This document shows positions 34,973 through 44,263 of a stretch of 64,000 nucleotides of DNA, one piece after another (the first letter of the stretch is position 1; each line of letters starts with the position of its first letter). A program made the translations under genes and the position numbers. This DNA is from Pseudoxanthomonas koreensis (GTDB lineage: Bacteria; Pseudomonadota; Gammaproteobacteria; Xanthomonadales; Xanthomonadaceae). Under the pieces are notes generated by a model. The model saw nothing but the letters and a program-made list of their open reading frames with translations. It was not told the origin of the DNA and did not search any database. The stretch is from the NCBI RefSeq assembly GCF_010093225.1, contig NZ_PDWM01000014.1, positions 1 to 64,000 on the forward strand, given 5' to 3'.

Positions 34973-37752
34973 GCGCTGGCCGCCTCGCGGGCCAGGCGGG
35001 TGAGCTGGGGAATGCAGGAGCCGCAGACCGTGCCGCAGCCCAGCTTCTGCTTGAGCGCCGGCACGTCCGCGCCGCGGCCGACCTCGGCGCGGATCGCCGA
35101 TTCGGTGACCTGCCGGCACACGCACACCAGCGGGTCGCGCGCGACGTCGGCCAGCGCCGAGAACGCGGCCAGCCGCGGCCCGCGCCACGCCGCGCCGGAC
35201 AGCGCGGTGCGCAGCAGCGCGTCGCCGCCGGGCTGCGCGTCGGTCCACAGCAGGCCGTCGATGAAATGCTGGCCGGCGTCGTCGCGCCAGGCCACGCGCT
35301 TGAGCAGGCCGCGGCGGACGTCGCGGTATTCGAGCGTGTCGGCGCCGGCGGCCAGGGCCAGTGCCGCGTCCAGCGCCTGCAGCCAGGCCGCCGGCCTCGC
35401 CTCGGCCGCCGCCGCGCGCAGCACCAGCCAGGCGATGCCTTCGGGCGCGTCGGCCTCGGCCTGCAGCGACAGGCCGGCATAGCCGCAATCCCGGAGCAGC
35501 GGCTGCACCGCCTCGCGCATCGCCAGCACATCGCCGCGGCGCGCGGCCAGCAGATGCCAGCCGAACGGCGCCGGTTCCACCCGCACTGCCGCGTGCTTGA
35601 GCTCGGGCTGGCGCGAACGCGCGTCCACCGCCGGCAGGCTGACTTCGTTGATGCCGCCGCTGGACAGGTGCTGCCCGTTCCAGTGCATCGCCGCGAACAC
35701 GGTCCCCGAGCCGACCTCGTCGGACAGTTCCAGCGGCAGCACCAGTTCGCCGCGCTTGCTGCTCACCCGGACCAGTTCGCCCGCCTTCAAGCCGCGCCGC
35801 GCCGCGTCGTCCGGATGCATGCGCAGGCCCGGCTCGGGGCTGTGCGCGAACAGTCCCGGCACCCGCCCGGTGCGCGACATGCCGTGCCACTGGTCGCGCA
35901 GGCGGCCGGTCAGCAGGTGCAGCGGGAAGCGCGCCGATGTCGGTTCGGCCACCGGCCGGTAGGGCGTGGCGTGGAAGCGGGCGCGGCCGTCGGCGGTGGC
36001 GAACACGCCATCGGCGTAGCGCCGCGCCTGGCCGTGCGCGCTGCCGGCGGGAAACGGCCACTGCTGCGGGCCGTCGGCTTCCAGCCGGGCGTAGTCGAGG
36101 CCGCCGATGTCCAGGTCGCGGCCGACGGTGAGCGCGCGGTGTTCGTCGAACACCTGCGCCGGCGTTTCGGCCTCGAACAGCGACGCGGCGCCGGGCGCGG
36201 CCAGCCGCGCCTCGATCCGGCGCGCGACCTCGCGCACGATCCACCCGTCCGGCCTGGCCTGCCCCGGCGCGGCCACCGCCGCGCGCACCCGCGAGATGCG
36301 CCGCTCGGAATTGGTGACCGTGCCTTCCTTCTCGCCCCAGGTCGCCGCCGGCAGCAACGCGTCGGCGTAGGGCACGGTGTCGGTGCCGGTGAACGCTTCC
36401 TGCACGATCACGTACTCGGCGCGCTGCAGCGCCTCGCGCACCTGGCCGATGTCGGGCATGGAGTGGACCGGGTTGGTGCAGGCGATCCACACCGCCTTGA
36501 CCTTGCCGGAACGCACGGCGTCGAACAGTTCCACCGCCGCCAGCCCGGGCCGCGGCGACAGCGTGCCGGGGGCCAGCTTCCACAGCGCCTCGACCTCGGC
36601 GCGGTGCGCGGGATCGTCGATCTCGCGGTGCGCGGCCAGCATCGTGGCCATGCCGCCGACCTCGCGCCCGCCCATCGCGTTGGGCTGGCCGGTGAGCGAG
36701 AACGGGCCGGCGCCGGGGCGGCCAAGCTGACGGGTGGCCAGGTGCAGGTGGATCAGCGCCAGGTTCTTGTCGGTGCCGTGCGCGGACTGGTTCAGGCCCA
36801 TGCAGTACAGCGACAGCGCCGCCGGGCTGCGGCCGAACCATTCGGCGGCGGTGACCAGGTCCTGCGCGGGGATGCCGCAGATCTCCGCCGACATGCGCGG
36901 GGTGTACTCGCGCAGCAGGTTTTTCAGTTCGGCGAAGCCGGTGGTGTGCGCGTCGATGAACGCCTGGTCCAGCAGGCCCTCCCACACCAGGTGGTGGAGC
37001 ATGCCGTTGAACAGGGCCACGTCGGTGCCCGGCTGGATCGGCAGGTGCAGGTCGGCCATCGCCGCGGTGTCGGTGCGGCGCGGGTCGACCACGATCCAGC
37101 GCACGTCCGGGTCGGCCGCCTTCGCCGCCTCCAGCCGGCGGAACAGCACCGGGTGCGCGTAAGCGGCATTGCTGCCGGCGAACAGCACCGTCTTCGCGTG
37201 TTCCAGGTCCTCGTAGCAGGTGGGCGGGCCGTCGGTGCCGAAGGCCAGTTTGTAGCCGGCGACCGCGCTGGACATGCAGAGGCGCGAATTGGTGTCGATG
37301 TTGTTGGTGCCCAGCAGGCCCTTGGCCAGCTTGTTGAAGACGTAGTAGTCCTCGGTCAGCAGCTGGCCGGACAGGTAGAACGCCACCGCGTCCGGGCCGT
37401 GGCGCTCGACGATCCCGGCCAGGCGCTCGGCCACCGTGTCCAGCGCCAGCGACCAGTCCACCGGCCGCCGCGCATCCTGGCGGTGGTTGCGCAGCTCCGG
37501 CCACAGCGCGCGCCCGTGCAGGCTGCGCGCGCTGTCGGCCAGGGCGCGGCCCTTGCTGCACAGGCGGCCGAAGTTGGCAGGATGCTGCGGGTCGCCTTCC
37601 ACCCCGGTGATGCGTCCGCGGCCGTCGCCGCCGTGCTCGCTGTGCACCAGCACGCCGCAGCCGACGCCGCAGTAGCAGCAGGTCGAAGGCGTGGTGCGGC
37701 GCTGCACGCCCGCGGCGCCGGCCTCGCCCGCCGGGACGCCGGCGCCATCCAT
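34969..37752 (-). CDS. nasA: Assimilatory nitrate reductase catalytic subunit
   Basis: A 927-residue molybdopterin enzyme that reduces nitrate in the cytoplasm. The N-terminal [4Fe-4S] motif CCYCGVGCGV, the MGD-binding blocks and the ligand Cys region SRLCMSSAVAGYK are seen. An added C-terminal BFD-type [2Fe-2S] domain (about residues 860-920, CVCRQVTES and CGTVCGSC) should receive electrons. There is no signal peptide. The gene overlaps nirD by one base and cobA by four. Confidence 0.95.
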   Translation of the reverse strand: MDGAGVPAGEAGAAGVQRRTTPSTCCYCGVGCGVLVHSEHGGDGRGRITGVEGDPQHPANFGRLCSKGRALADSARSLHGRALWPELRNHRQDARRPVDWSLALDTVAERLAGIVERHGPDAVAFYLSGQLLTEDYYVFNKLAKGLLGTNNIDTNSRLCMSSAVAGYKLAFGTDGPPTCYEDLEHAKTVLFAGSNAAYAHPVLFRRLEAAKAADPDVRWIVVDPRRTDTAAMADLHLPIQPGTDVALFNGMLHHLVWEGLLDQAFIDAHTTGFAELKNLLREYTPRMSAEICGIPAQDLVTAAEWFGRSPAALSLYCMGLNQSAHGTDKNLALIHLHLATRQLGRPGAGPFSLTGQPNAMGGREVGGMATMLAAHREIDDPAHRAEVEALWKLAPGTLSPRPGLAAVELFDAVRSGKVKAVWIACTNPVHSMPDIGQVREALQRAEYVIVQEAFTGTDTVPYADALLPAATWGEKEGTVTNSERRISRVRAAVAAPGQARPDGWIVREVARRIEARLAAPGAASLFEAETPAQVFDEHRALTVGRDLDIGGLDYARLEADGPQQWPFPAGSAHGQARRYADGVFATADGRARFHATPYRPVAEPTSARFPLHLLTGRLRDQWHGMSRTGRVPGLFAHSPEPGLRMHPDDAARRGLKAGELVRVSSKRGELVLPLELSDEVGSGTVFAAMHWNGQHLSSGGINEVSLPAVDARSRQPELKHAAVRVEPAPFGWHLLAARRGDVLAMREAVQPLLRDCGYAGLSLQAEADAPEGIAWLVLRAAAAEARPAAWLQALDAALALAAGADTLEYRDVRRGLLKRVAWRDDAGQHFIDGLLWTDAQPGGDALLRTALSGAAWRGPRLAAFSALADVARDPLVCVCRQVTESAIRAEVGRGADVPALKQKLGCGTVCGSCIPQLTRLAREAASA

Positions 37753-38120
37753 CAGGCCGCGGCCTCCGTGGCCCCGGCGTCCGCGTCCGCAGCCACGGCC
37801 AGCGAAAGCCACACCTCGCCGCCGCGCAGCTGCACCGGGTACCTGCGCGCGCAGCCCACGTCCGGGGCGCAGGCCTGGCCGCTGTCGAGCTGGATGTTCC
37901 AGCCGTGCAGCGGGCAGGTCACGGTGTCGCCGCTGACAATCCCCTGCGACAGCGGCCCGCCCTTGTGCGGGCAGCGGTCGGCCAGCGCGAACACGCGCGC
38001 GGCCGCCGGCCGGAACAGGGCGATGTTGTCGCCCTCGCCGCACTCCAGCACCCGCGACCCCAGCAGCGGGATCTCGTCGATCGCGCAGACGCGGACCCAG
38101 GCATCGTCCGTTGCGTCCAT
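37752..38120 (-). CDS. nirD: Nitrite reductase (NADH) small subunit
   Basis: A 122-residue Rieske-type protein. Two cluster motifs, CPHKGG and CPLHGW, keep the Cys and His ligands, so a true [2Fe-2S] center is likely; some NirD proteins have lost it. It pairs with NirB, whose gene ends 1 bp upstream. Confidence 0.92.
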   Translation of the reverse strand: MDATDDAWVRVCAIDEIPLLGSRVLECGEGDNIALFRPAAARVFALADRCPHKGGPLSQGIVSGDTVTCPLHGWNIQLDSGQACAPDVGCARRYPVQLRGGEVWLSLAVAADADAGATEAAA

Positions 38121-38121
38121 C

Positions 38122-40596
38122 TCAGTCCTCCAGGGCCACGGCGATGCGGCGGTCGGGCGGGGGTGCATCCAGTTTCAGTGGCGCGTACTCGCGCGCCTGG
38201 GTGCCGGCGATCCGCGCCGCCCACGGGTCGGGCAGGCCTTCCAGCGCGTACAGCAGGCGCTCGTACAGGGCGCGGCGGTTGCCTGCGTCCTCGACCACCT
38301 TGCGCTTGATGTAGTCCAGGCCGACGCGTTCGATGTAGTGCACGGTGCGGTCGAGGTAGTAGGCCTCCTCGCGGTACAGCTGCAGGAAGGCGCCGGTGTA
38401 TTCCTTCACCTCGTCCGGCGTCTTCACCTTGACCAGGAAGCGCGCGACCTCGGTCTTGATCCCGCCGTTGCCGCCGACGTGGATCTCCCAGCCCGAGTCC
38501 ACGGCGATGATGCCCACGTCCTTGATCCCCGATTCGGCGCAGTTGCGCGGGCAGCCGGACACCGCCAGCTTGACCTTGTGTGGGCTCCACATGTTGGCGA
38601 GCATCGTTTCCAGGTCGATGCCCATCTGCGTGCTGTTCTGGGTGCCGAAGCGGCAGAACTCGCTGCCCACGCAGGTCTTCACCGTGCGGATCGACTTGCC
38701 GTAGGCGTGGCCGGAGTTCATGCCCAGGTCCTTCCACACGCCGACCAGGTCCTCCTTCTTCACCCCGAGCAGGTCGATGCGCTGGCCGCCGGTGACCTTG
38801 ACCATCGGGATGGCGTACTTGTCGGCCACGTCGGCGATGCGGCGCAGCTCGCCGGCGTTGGTGACGCCGCCCTTCATCTGCGGGATCACCGAGAAGGTGC
38901 CGTCCTTCTGGATGTTGGCGTGGGCGCGCTCGTTGATGAAGCGGCTCTGCGGGTCGTCCACCGCCTCGCGCGGCCAAGTCGAGAGCAGGTAGTAGTTGAT
39001 CGCCGGGCGGCAGGTGGCGCAGCCGTTGGGCGTGCGCCATTCCATGAAGGCGTAGGCCTGGGCGTGGCTGACCAGGTGGTGCCCGCGGATGGCCTGGCGC
39101 ACCTCGCCGTGGCTGAGCGTGGTGCAGCCGCACACCGCCTTGGTCTTCGGCGTCTCCTGGAAGTTGGAACCCAGGCAGTTCATCAGGATCTGCTCGACCA
39201 GGCCGGTGCACGAGCCGCAGGAGCTGGCTGCCTTGGTCTGCTTCTTGACGTCGTCGACCGTGAACAGGCCCTGTTCGCGGATCGCCCGGACAATGGTGCC
39301 CTTGCACACGCCATTGCAGCCGCAGACCTCGTCGCTGTCGGCCATGCTCGCGGCACGGTCCTGGCCGGCGGTTCCGGCGTCGCCCAGGGCGGTCTCGCCG
39401 AAGGCCAGGGTGTCGCGGCGGTCGCCGACCGCGCTGCCGTCCTTGATCTGCTTGAAGTACCAGGCACCGTCGCCGGTATCGCCGTACAGGCAGGCGCCGA
39501 CCAGCCTGTCGTCCTTGATCACCAGCTTCTTGTACATGCCGCCGGCCGGGTCGGAGAGCACGATCTCCTCGGTGCCCTCGCCGCCCATGAACTCGCCGGC
39601 CGAGAACAGGTCGATGCCGGTGACCTTGAGCTTGGTCGACACCGCCGAGCCCTTGTAGATGCCGATGCCGTAGGTAGCCAGGTGGTTGGCGCAGATCTTC
39701 GCCTGCTCGAACAGCGGCGCGACCAGGCCGTAGGCGATGCCGCGGTGGGCGGCGCATTCGCCCACCGCGTATACGCGCGGGTCGTAGGTCTGCAGGGTGT
39801 CGTTGACCACGATGCCGCGGTTGCAGTGGATGCCCGCAGCCTGGGCCAGGGTGGTGTTGGGGCGGATGCCGGCGGCCATCACCACCAGCTCGGCGGGGAT
39901 CTCCTCGCCGTCGGAGAAGCGCACTGCGCTCACCTCGCCGGCCTCGTTGCCGAGGATCGCGGTGGTGGAGGTGTTGAGGCGGAACGACAGCCCACGCTCG
40001 GCCAGCGACTTCTGCAGCAGCGCACCGGCCATCGGATCGAGCTGGCGCTCCAGCAGCCAGCCGGCCAGATGCACGACGGTCACTTCCATCCCGCGCAGCT
40101 TCAGGCCGTTGGCCGCCTCCAGCCCGAGTAGGCCGCCGCCGATCACCACCGCATGCTTCTTCACCCTGGCGGTGTCGATCATGGTCTGCGTGTCGTGGAT
40201 GTCGCGGTAGCCGATCACGCCTTTCAGGTCGTTGCCCGGCACCGGCAGGATGAAGGGCACCGAGCCGGTGGCCAGCAGCAGGCGGTCGTACTCCGCTTCG
40301 GTGCCGTCGGCAGCGATGACCTTGCGGCGCACGCGGTCGATCGTGGTGACTTCCTTGCCCAGGTGCAGGGTGATGCCGTTGTCGGCGTACCAGGACAGCG
40401 GGTTGAGCACGATCTCGTCGAAGGCCTGCTCGCCGGCCAGCACCGGCGAGAGCAGGATGCGGTTGTAGTTCGGGTGCGGCTCGGCACCGAACACGGTGAT
40501 TTCGTACATGTCCGGCACCAGCTTCAGCAGCTCCTCGAGCGTGCGGATGCCGGCCATGCCGTTGCCCACCACCACCAGTCCTGGCTTCTTCATCAT
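38122..40596 (-). CDS. nirB: Nitrite reductase (NADH) large subunit
   Basis: An 824-residue siroheme enzyme that reduces nitrite to ammonium with NADH. An FAD/NAD domain (about 1-300, VVVGNGMAGIRTLEEL and AVVIGGGLLGLEAANGLK) is followed by BFD-type domains (CGCNGVCKG, CGSC) and the sulfite-reductase-like core with CVGSEFC and CPRNC ligating the coupled siroheme-[4Fe-4S]. The ATG at 40596 has AAGGGGAA upstream. It is the second gene after the transporter. Confidence 0.95.
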   Translation of the reverse strand: MMKKPGLVVVGNGMAGIRTLEELLKLVPDMYEITVFGAEPHPNYNRILLSPVLAGEQAFDEIVLNPLSWYADNGITLHLGKEVTTIDRVRRKVIAADGTEAEYDRLLLATGSVPFILPVPGNDLKGVIGYRDIHDTQTMIDTARVKKHAVVIGGGLLGLEAANGLKLRGMEVTVVHLAGWLLERQLDPMAGALLQKSLAERGLSFRLNTSTTAILGNEAGEVSAVRFSDGEEIPAELVVMAAGIRPNTTLAQAAGIHCNRGIVVNDTLQTYDPRVYAVGECAAHRGIAYGLVAPLFEQAKICANHLATYGIGIYKGSAVSTKLKVTGIDLFSAGEFMGGEGTEEIVLSDPAGGMYKKLVIKDDRLVGACLYGDTGDGAWYFKQIKDGSAVGDRRDTLAFGETALGDAGTAGQDRAASMADSDEVCGCNGVCKGTIVRAIREQGLFTVDDVKKQTKAASSCGSCTGLVEQILMNCLGSNFQETPKTKAVCGCTTLSHGEVRQAIRGHHLVSHAQAYAFMEWRTPNGCATCRPAINYYLLSTWPREAVDDPQSRFINERAHANIQKDGTFSVIPQMKGGVTNAGELRRIADVADKYAIPMVKVTGGQRIDLLGVKKEDLVGVWKDLGMNSGHAYGKSIRTVKTCVGSEFCRFGTQNSTQMGIDLETMLANMWSPHKVKLAVSGCPRNCAESGIKDVGIIAVDSGWEIHVGGNGGIKTEVARFLVKVKTPDEVKEYTGAFLQLYREEAYYLDRTVHYIERVGLDYIKRKVVEDAGNRRALYERLLYALEGLPDPWAARIAGTQAREYAPLKLDAPPPDRRIAVALED

Positions 40597-40675
40597 CGGT
40601 TCCCCTTGGTGCGGCCCGTCACGGTGCCGGTCGTGCAGGTGCCGTGGCCTGCTTCGCGTATCGCCTGCGCATGGC

Positions 40676-41884
40676 TCAGACCCGGGCCGCGCCCGGCTGG
40701 GCCCAGTGCAGGCGCCAGCGCTGCTTGACCCCGACCAGGCACAGCGATGCGGCCAGCGCGATGCCGGCGAACAGCCACAGGCCCGGCGCGTAGGAACCGG
40801 CGTGCTGCCTGGCCACGCCCAGCCCGGCCGCAAGCAGGAAACCGCCGACGCCGCCGGCCATCCCGATCAGGCCGGTCATCAGGCCGATCTCGGCGCCGAA
40901 ACGCTGCGGCACCAGCTGGAACACCGCGCCGTTGCCTGCGCCCAGGCACAGCAGGGTCAGCACGAACAGCGCCACCGTCGCCACCGGTCCGCCGATCCCC
41001 AGCGCCGCGGTGGCGACCAGTGCGGTGACCGCGACGTACACCATCTGCAGCGAGCGCGTACCGCCGATGCGGTCGGCGATCACGCCGCCGAGCGGACGCA
41101 TCAGCGATCCCGCCAGCACGCAGGCGGCGGTGGCCCAGCCGGCGACCTTCGGCGCGAAGCCGAACTCGTCGTGGAAATAGCCCGGAAGCGCGCTGGCGAA
41201 CCCGGCGAAGCCGCCGAAGGTGATCGCGTAGAAGAACATGAACCACCACGAGTCGCGGTTGCCGACCAGGGCCCGCGCGTAGTCGCCCAGGGTCTTGCGC
41301 GCGACCGGTACCGGCGCATCCCTGGCACAGGCGGCGAAGATCGCCAGCACCACCAGCAGCGGGATCGCGGCCAGGCCGAATACGTTCTGGAAGCCGAAGG
41401 CGGTGGCCAGCACCGGTGCGAAAAGGGCCGCGAACACCGTGCCCGAGTTGCCGGCACCGGCAATGCCCATCGCCGTGCCCTGGTGTTCGGGCGGATACCA
41501 GCGCGAGGCCAGCGGCAGCGCCACCGCGAACGAGGCACCGGCCACGCCGAGCATCGCGCCCAGCAACAGCGCCTGGCCGAAGCTGTGCACGCCCAGCCGC
41601 CACGCGGCGAGCAGCGCCAGGATCACCACCCCCTGCGCGAGCAGGCCGGTACGCCTGGCGCCGATGCGGTCGGCCAGCAGGCCGAGGAACAGCCGCAGCA
41701 CCGCGCCGCACAGGATCGGCACGGCGACCATCAGCGCGCGCTGCTGGGTATCGAGCTGCAGCGCCTGCGCGATCTGCACCTGCAACGGGCCGAGCAGGTA
41801 CCAGACCATGAAGCTCATGTCGAAGTAGAGGAACGCCGACAGCAGGGTGGGTGCGTGCCCGGCTTTCCAGAACGATCGATTCAT
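40676..41884 (-). CDS. MFS nitrate/nitrite transporter (NarK/NasA type)
   Basis: A 402-residue, 12-helix transporter of the nitrate/nitrite porter family. The signatures AGAGNSGTVFAALFAP and GAGNGAVFQLVPQRF are the family's two glycine-rich nitrate motifs. As first gene of the assimilation operon it should import nitrate for NasA. GGAGATGG lies before the ATG. The leader from the predicted sigma54 start is about 79 nt. Confidence 0.9.
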   Translation of the reverse strand: MNRSFWKAGHAPTLLSAFLYFDMSFMVWYLLGPLQVQIAQALQLDTQQRALMVAVPILCGAVLRLFLGLLADRIGARRTGLLAQGVVILALLAAWRLGVHSFGQALLLGAMLGVAGASFAVALPLASRWYPPEHQGTAMGIAGAGNSGTVFAALFAPVLATAFGFQNVFGLAAIPLLVVLAIFAACARDAPVPVARKTLGDYARALVGNRDSWWFMFFYAITFGGFAGFASALPGYFHDEFGFAPKVAGWATAACVLAGSLMRPLGGVIADRIGGTRSLQMVYVAVTALVATAALGIGGPVATVALFVLTLLCLGAGNGAVFQLVPQRFGAEIGLMTGLIGMAGGVGGFLLAAGLGVARQHAGSYAPGLWLFAGIALAASLCLVGVKQRWRLHWAQPGAARV

Positions 41885-41972
41885 CGGCAGCCATCTCCGG
41901 AAGTGGGGTGCGGCGGTTGGCGCAGGCACGATGCGTGCGCAGGCACGCCGTCGCGCCTTCACGATGCTGCAA

Positions 41973-41989
41973 TGCAATGCCCATGCCAG
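41973..41989 (-). promoter_or_regulatory. Sigma54 promoter of the nitrate assimilation operon
   Basis: On the minus strand CTGGCATGGGCATTGCA fits YTGGCAYG-N4-TTGCW at every fixed base. The predicted start is near 41962, 78 bp before the transporter ATG. Confidence 0.85.
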
Positions 41990-42099
41990 AACCTGACGCG
42001 GTGCAGCAACGCGCTCGAAAGCCACATGGAATCAGGTACTTGTCGCACCCCGCACGGCGCCGGCCGATGGCCCTGGCGCACCCTCGTGGCGAACTGCAG

Positions 42100-42116
42100 T
42101 GCACCGCCTGGGTGCA
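42100..42116. promoter_or_regulatory. NtrC enhancer site
   Basis: TGCACCGCCTGGGTGCA is a perfect TGCACC-N5-GGTGCA palindrome, the NtrC consensus. Its centre is 146 bp upstream of the predicted sigma54 start, a usual enhancer distance. The rest of the 357-bp gap (41885-42241) shows no gene; a weak second half-site may lie at 42077-42092. Confidence 0.85.
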
Positions 42117-42241
42117 AAGCGCACTGCGAACGTGCATCACCGGCCTGGCGTCGCACGCGCACCGGATAGTGGCTCCGGCTTCCATTCACCCGGCAATACG
42201 GACCTGCGCGCCTCCCCTCCCGGGGAAGCCCGCCCGCTGCG

Positions 42242-42676
42242 TCACAGGTGGAACATCGCCTTGGCCAGGAACGTGATCGCGAGGACGTGCAGCAGCACGC
42301 TGCGGTGCAGCCAGTGCGAACGGCGGCCGGAGAGGCGGCCGCGGCGCTGCCAGGCCATCGCCAGCAGGAAATGGCCGAAAACGCTGGCCGCCAGCGCGAT
42401 CTTGATCGACAGCAGCAGGCCGAATGTGCTCGCCAGCGGCTGCGCCAATGCGCCGCGGTGGTGCCAGGCCAGGCCCAGGCCGGCCGTGTACAGCACCAGC
42501 AGCACCCAGGGCATCACCCGCCGCGCCTGCGCGGCGAAGGCCGCTTCCAGCCGCACGCCCACCGCCGCGGGCAGGCGCCGGCGCACGCCCGGCAGGAACA
42601 GCACCTCCACCAGCACCGTGCCGATGAAGGCGATGGCGGCCAGCAGGTGGAGCAGCAGCAGCGGCAGGTAGGCCAT
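42242..42676 (-). CDS. CopD-like four-helix membrane protein
   Basis: A 144-residue protein with four predicted helices and His residues near their ends (LLLHLLAAIAFIG, AWHHRG, VFGHFLLAM, SVLLHVL). The pattern resembles the CopD/HemJ type of membrane protein, which binds copper or heme. It is divergent from hemN across an FNR box. In a region with copper nitrite reductase and heme enzymes either metal role is possible; the function is unknown. Confidence 0.65.
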   Translation of the reverse strand: MAYLPLLLLHLLAAIAFIGTVLVEVLFLPGVRRRLPAAVGVRLEAAFAAQARRVMPWVLLVLYTAGLGLAWHHRGALAQPLASTFGLLLSIKIALAASVFGHFLLAMAWQRRGRLSGRRSHWLHRSVLLHVLAITFLAKAMFHL

Positions 42677-42794
42677 GGCACCAGCGTGGACGCAACGATG
42701 TGGCTGCGCCTTGATCCCGGTCAGGCGCGCATGCGGGCGCGCACGCACCGGCATGACCACGCCCGCTTCGGCGGCGATGGTACGACCGCCCGGA

Positions 42795-42808
42795 TTGACC
42801 TGCATCAA
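42795..42808 (+). promoter_or_regulatory. FNR box of hemN
   Basis: TTGACCTGCATCAA fits TTGAY-N4-ATCAA. TAGCCT at 42831-42836 is at the -10 distance of a class II FNR promoter. The predicted start, near 42843, falls at the hemN ATG. Confidence 0.8.
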
Positions 42809-42843
42809 GGACAGGCCAGGCGTACGGTCCTAGCCTGTGCTCC

Positions 42844-44244
42844 ATGGCCAGTCTCTCCGCCCTCTTCGACCCGCAGCTGCTCCAGCGCTACGACGTGCCG
42901 GGGCCGCGCTATACCTCGTATCCGACCGCGCCGCAGTTCTCGCCCGGCTTCGGCGAGGCCGAGCTGCGCAAGGTCGCCGCGGAGAGCAACGGCGATCCGA
43001 TCCCGCGGCCGATCTCGCTGTACCTGCACATCCCGTTCTGCACCAGCCCGTGCTTCTACTGCGGCTGCAACCGGATCATCACCCGCGACAAGACCCGCGG
43101 CGCCGCGTACCTGACCCGGCTGTACCGCGAGATCGCCATGGCTTCGTCCATGTTCGACCGCGACCGCGACGTGGAGCAGGTGCATTTCGGCGGCGGCACG
43201 CCCAACTTCCTCGACCCGGAGCAGATCGCCGAGGTGGTGGACGTGCTGCGCCGGCACTTCACCTTCGCCCGCCGCTCGAAGATGGACTGTTCGATCGAGC
43301 TGGACCCGCGCTTCATCACCCCTGGCAAAGTCGGCCAGTTGGCCGAGGCCGGCTTCAACCGCGCCAGCCTGGGCGTGCAGGACTTCGACCCGGTGGTGCA
43401 GGAAGCGGTCAACCGCGTGCAGGGCGTGGAGCAGACCCTGGGAATTATTGACGCGTGCCGACGGCACGGTTTCCGCTCGGTCAACGTCGACCTGATCTAC
43501 GGCCTGCCGAAGCAGACCCTGGAAGGCTTCTCGCGCACCCTGGACATCACCCTGCAGGCGCGCCCGGACCGGCTGGCGATCTACGGCTACGCGCACCTGC
43601 CCAACCTGTTCCGCCCGCAGCAGCGCATCAACGCCGCCGACCTGCCCTCGGCGCAGGCCAAGCTGGACCTGCTGCGCCTGGCGATCGACAAGCTCGGCGC
43701 CGCCGGCTACGAGTACATCGGCATGGACCACTTCGCCCTGCCCGAGGACGAGCTGGCGCGCGCGCAGCGCGACGGCAGCCTGCACCGCAACTTCATGGGC
43801 TACACCACCCACGCCGAAAGCGACCTGCTGGGCCTGGGGGTGAGCGCGATCAGCCACATCGGCGCCAGCTTCAGCCAGAACCCGCGCGACCTCCCCGGCT
43901 GGGAGCACGCGATCGACGCCGGCCGCCTGCCGGTGTGGCGCGGCATGGAGATGGACCCGGACGACGTGATCCGCGCCGACGTGATCCAGTCGCTGATGTG
44001 CCATGGTGAGCTGGATTTCGAGGTGGTGGGCCGCCGCCACGTGATCGATTTCCGCGACTATTTCCGCGATTCGCTGGCGCGGCTGGCGCCGCTGCAGGAC
44101 GACGGCCTGGTCGAAGTGGACCGCCGCGGGCTGCACGCGACCTCGCGCGGGCGGCTGTTGCTGCGTATCATTGCCATGTGCTTCGACCGCTATCTCACCC
44201 CGGCCGCCGACGCGGCATCGCCCCGGTATTCGCGCACCGTCTGA
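42844..44244 (+). CDS. hemN: Oxygen-independent coproporphyrinogen III oxidase
   Basis: A 466-residue radical-SAM enzyme that makes protoporphyrinogen IX without oxygen, needed for cytochromes under denitrification. The cluster motif is CTSPCFYCGC, with the extra Cys typical of true HemN, and FGGGTPNFL follows. The length matches E. coli HemN (457). No ribosome site is seen before the ATG, and the predicted transcript begins at the start codon. The regulator gene follows 19 bp downstream. Confidence 0.95.
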   Translation: MASLSALFDPQLLQRYDVPGPRYTSYPTAPQFSPGFGEAELRKVAAESNGDPIPRPISLYLHIPFCTSPCFYCGCNRIITRDKTRGAAYLTRLYREIAMASSMFDRDRDVEQVHFGGGTPNFLDPEQIAEVVDVLRRHFTFARRSKMDCSIELDPRFITPGKVGQLAEAGFNRASLGVQDFDPVVQEAVNRVQGVEQTLGIIDACRRHGFRSVNVDLIYGLPKQTLEGFSRTLDITLQARPDRLAIYGYAHLPNLFRPQQRINAADLPSAQAKLDLLRLAIDKLGAAGYEYIGMDHFALPEDELARAQRDGSLHRNFMGYTTHAESDLLGLGVSAISHIGASFSQNPRDLPGWEHAIDAGRLPVWRGMEMDPDDVIRADVIQSLMCHGELDFEVVGRRHVIDFRDYFRDSLARLAPLQDDGLVEVDRRGLHATSRGRLLLRIIAMCFDRYLTPAADAASPRYSRTV

Positions 44245-44263
44245 TCCTGGCGGAGAGGCGCGC

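Noticed and set aside
34969-37752. Reading this gene as formate dehydrogenase
   Set aside because: The overall motif set, the BFD domain and the place between nirD and cobA point to assimilatory nitrate reductase.
35266-40131. A 1621-codon open frame on the plus strand
   Set aside because: It is the mirror of nasA, nirD and nirB, which have clear cofactor motifs. Low-complexity product, no ribosome site.
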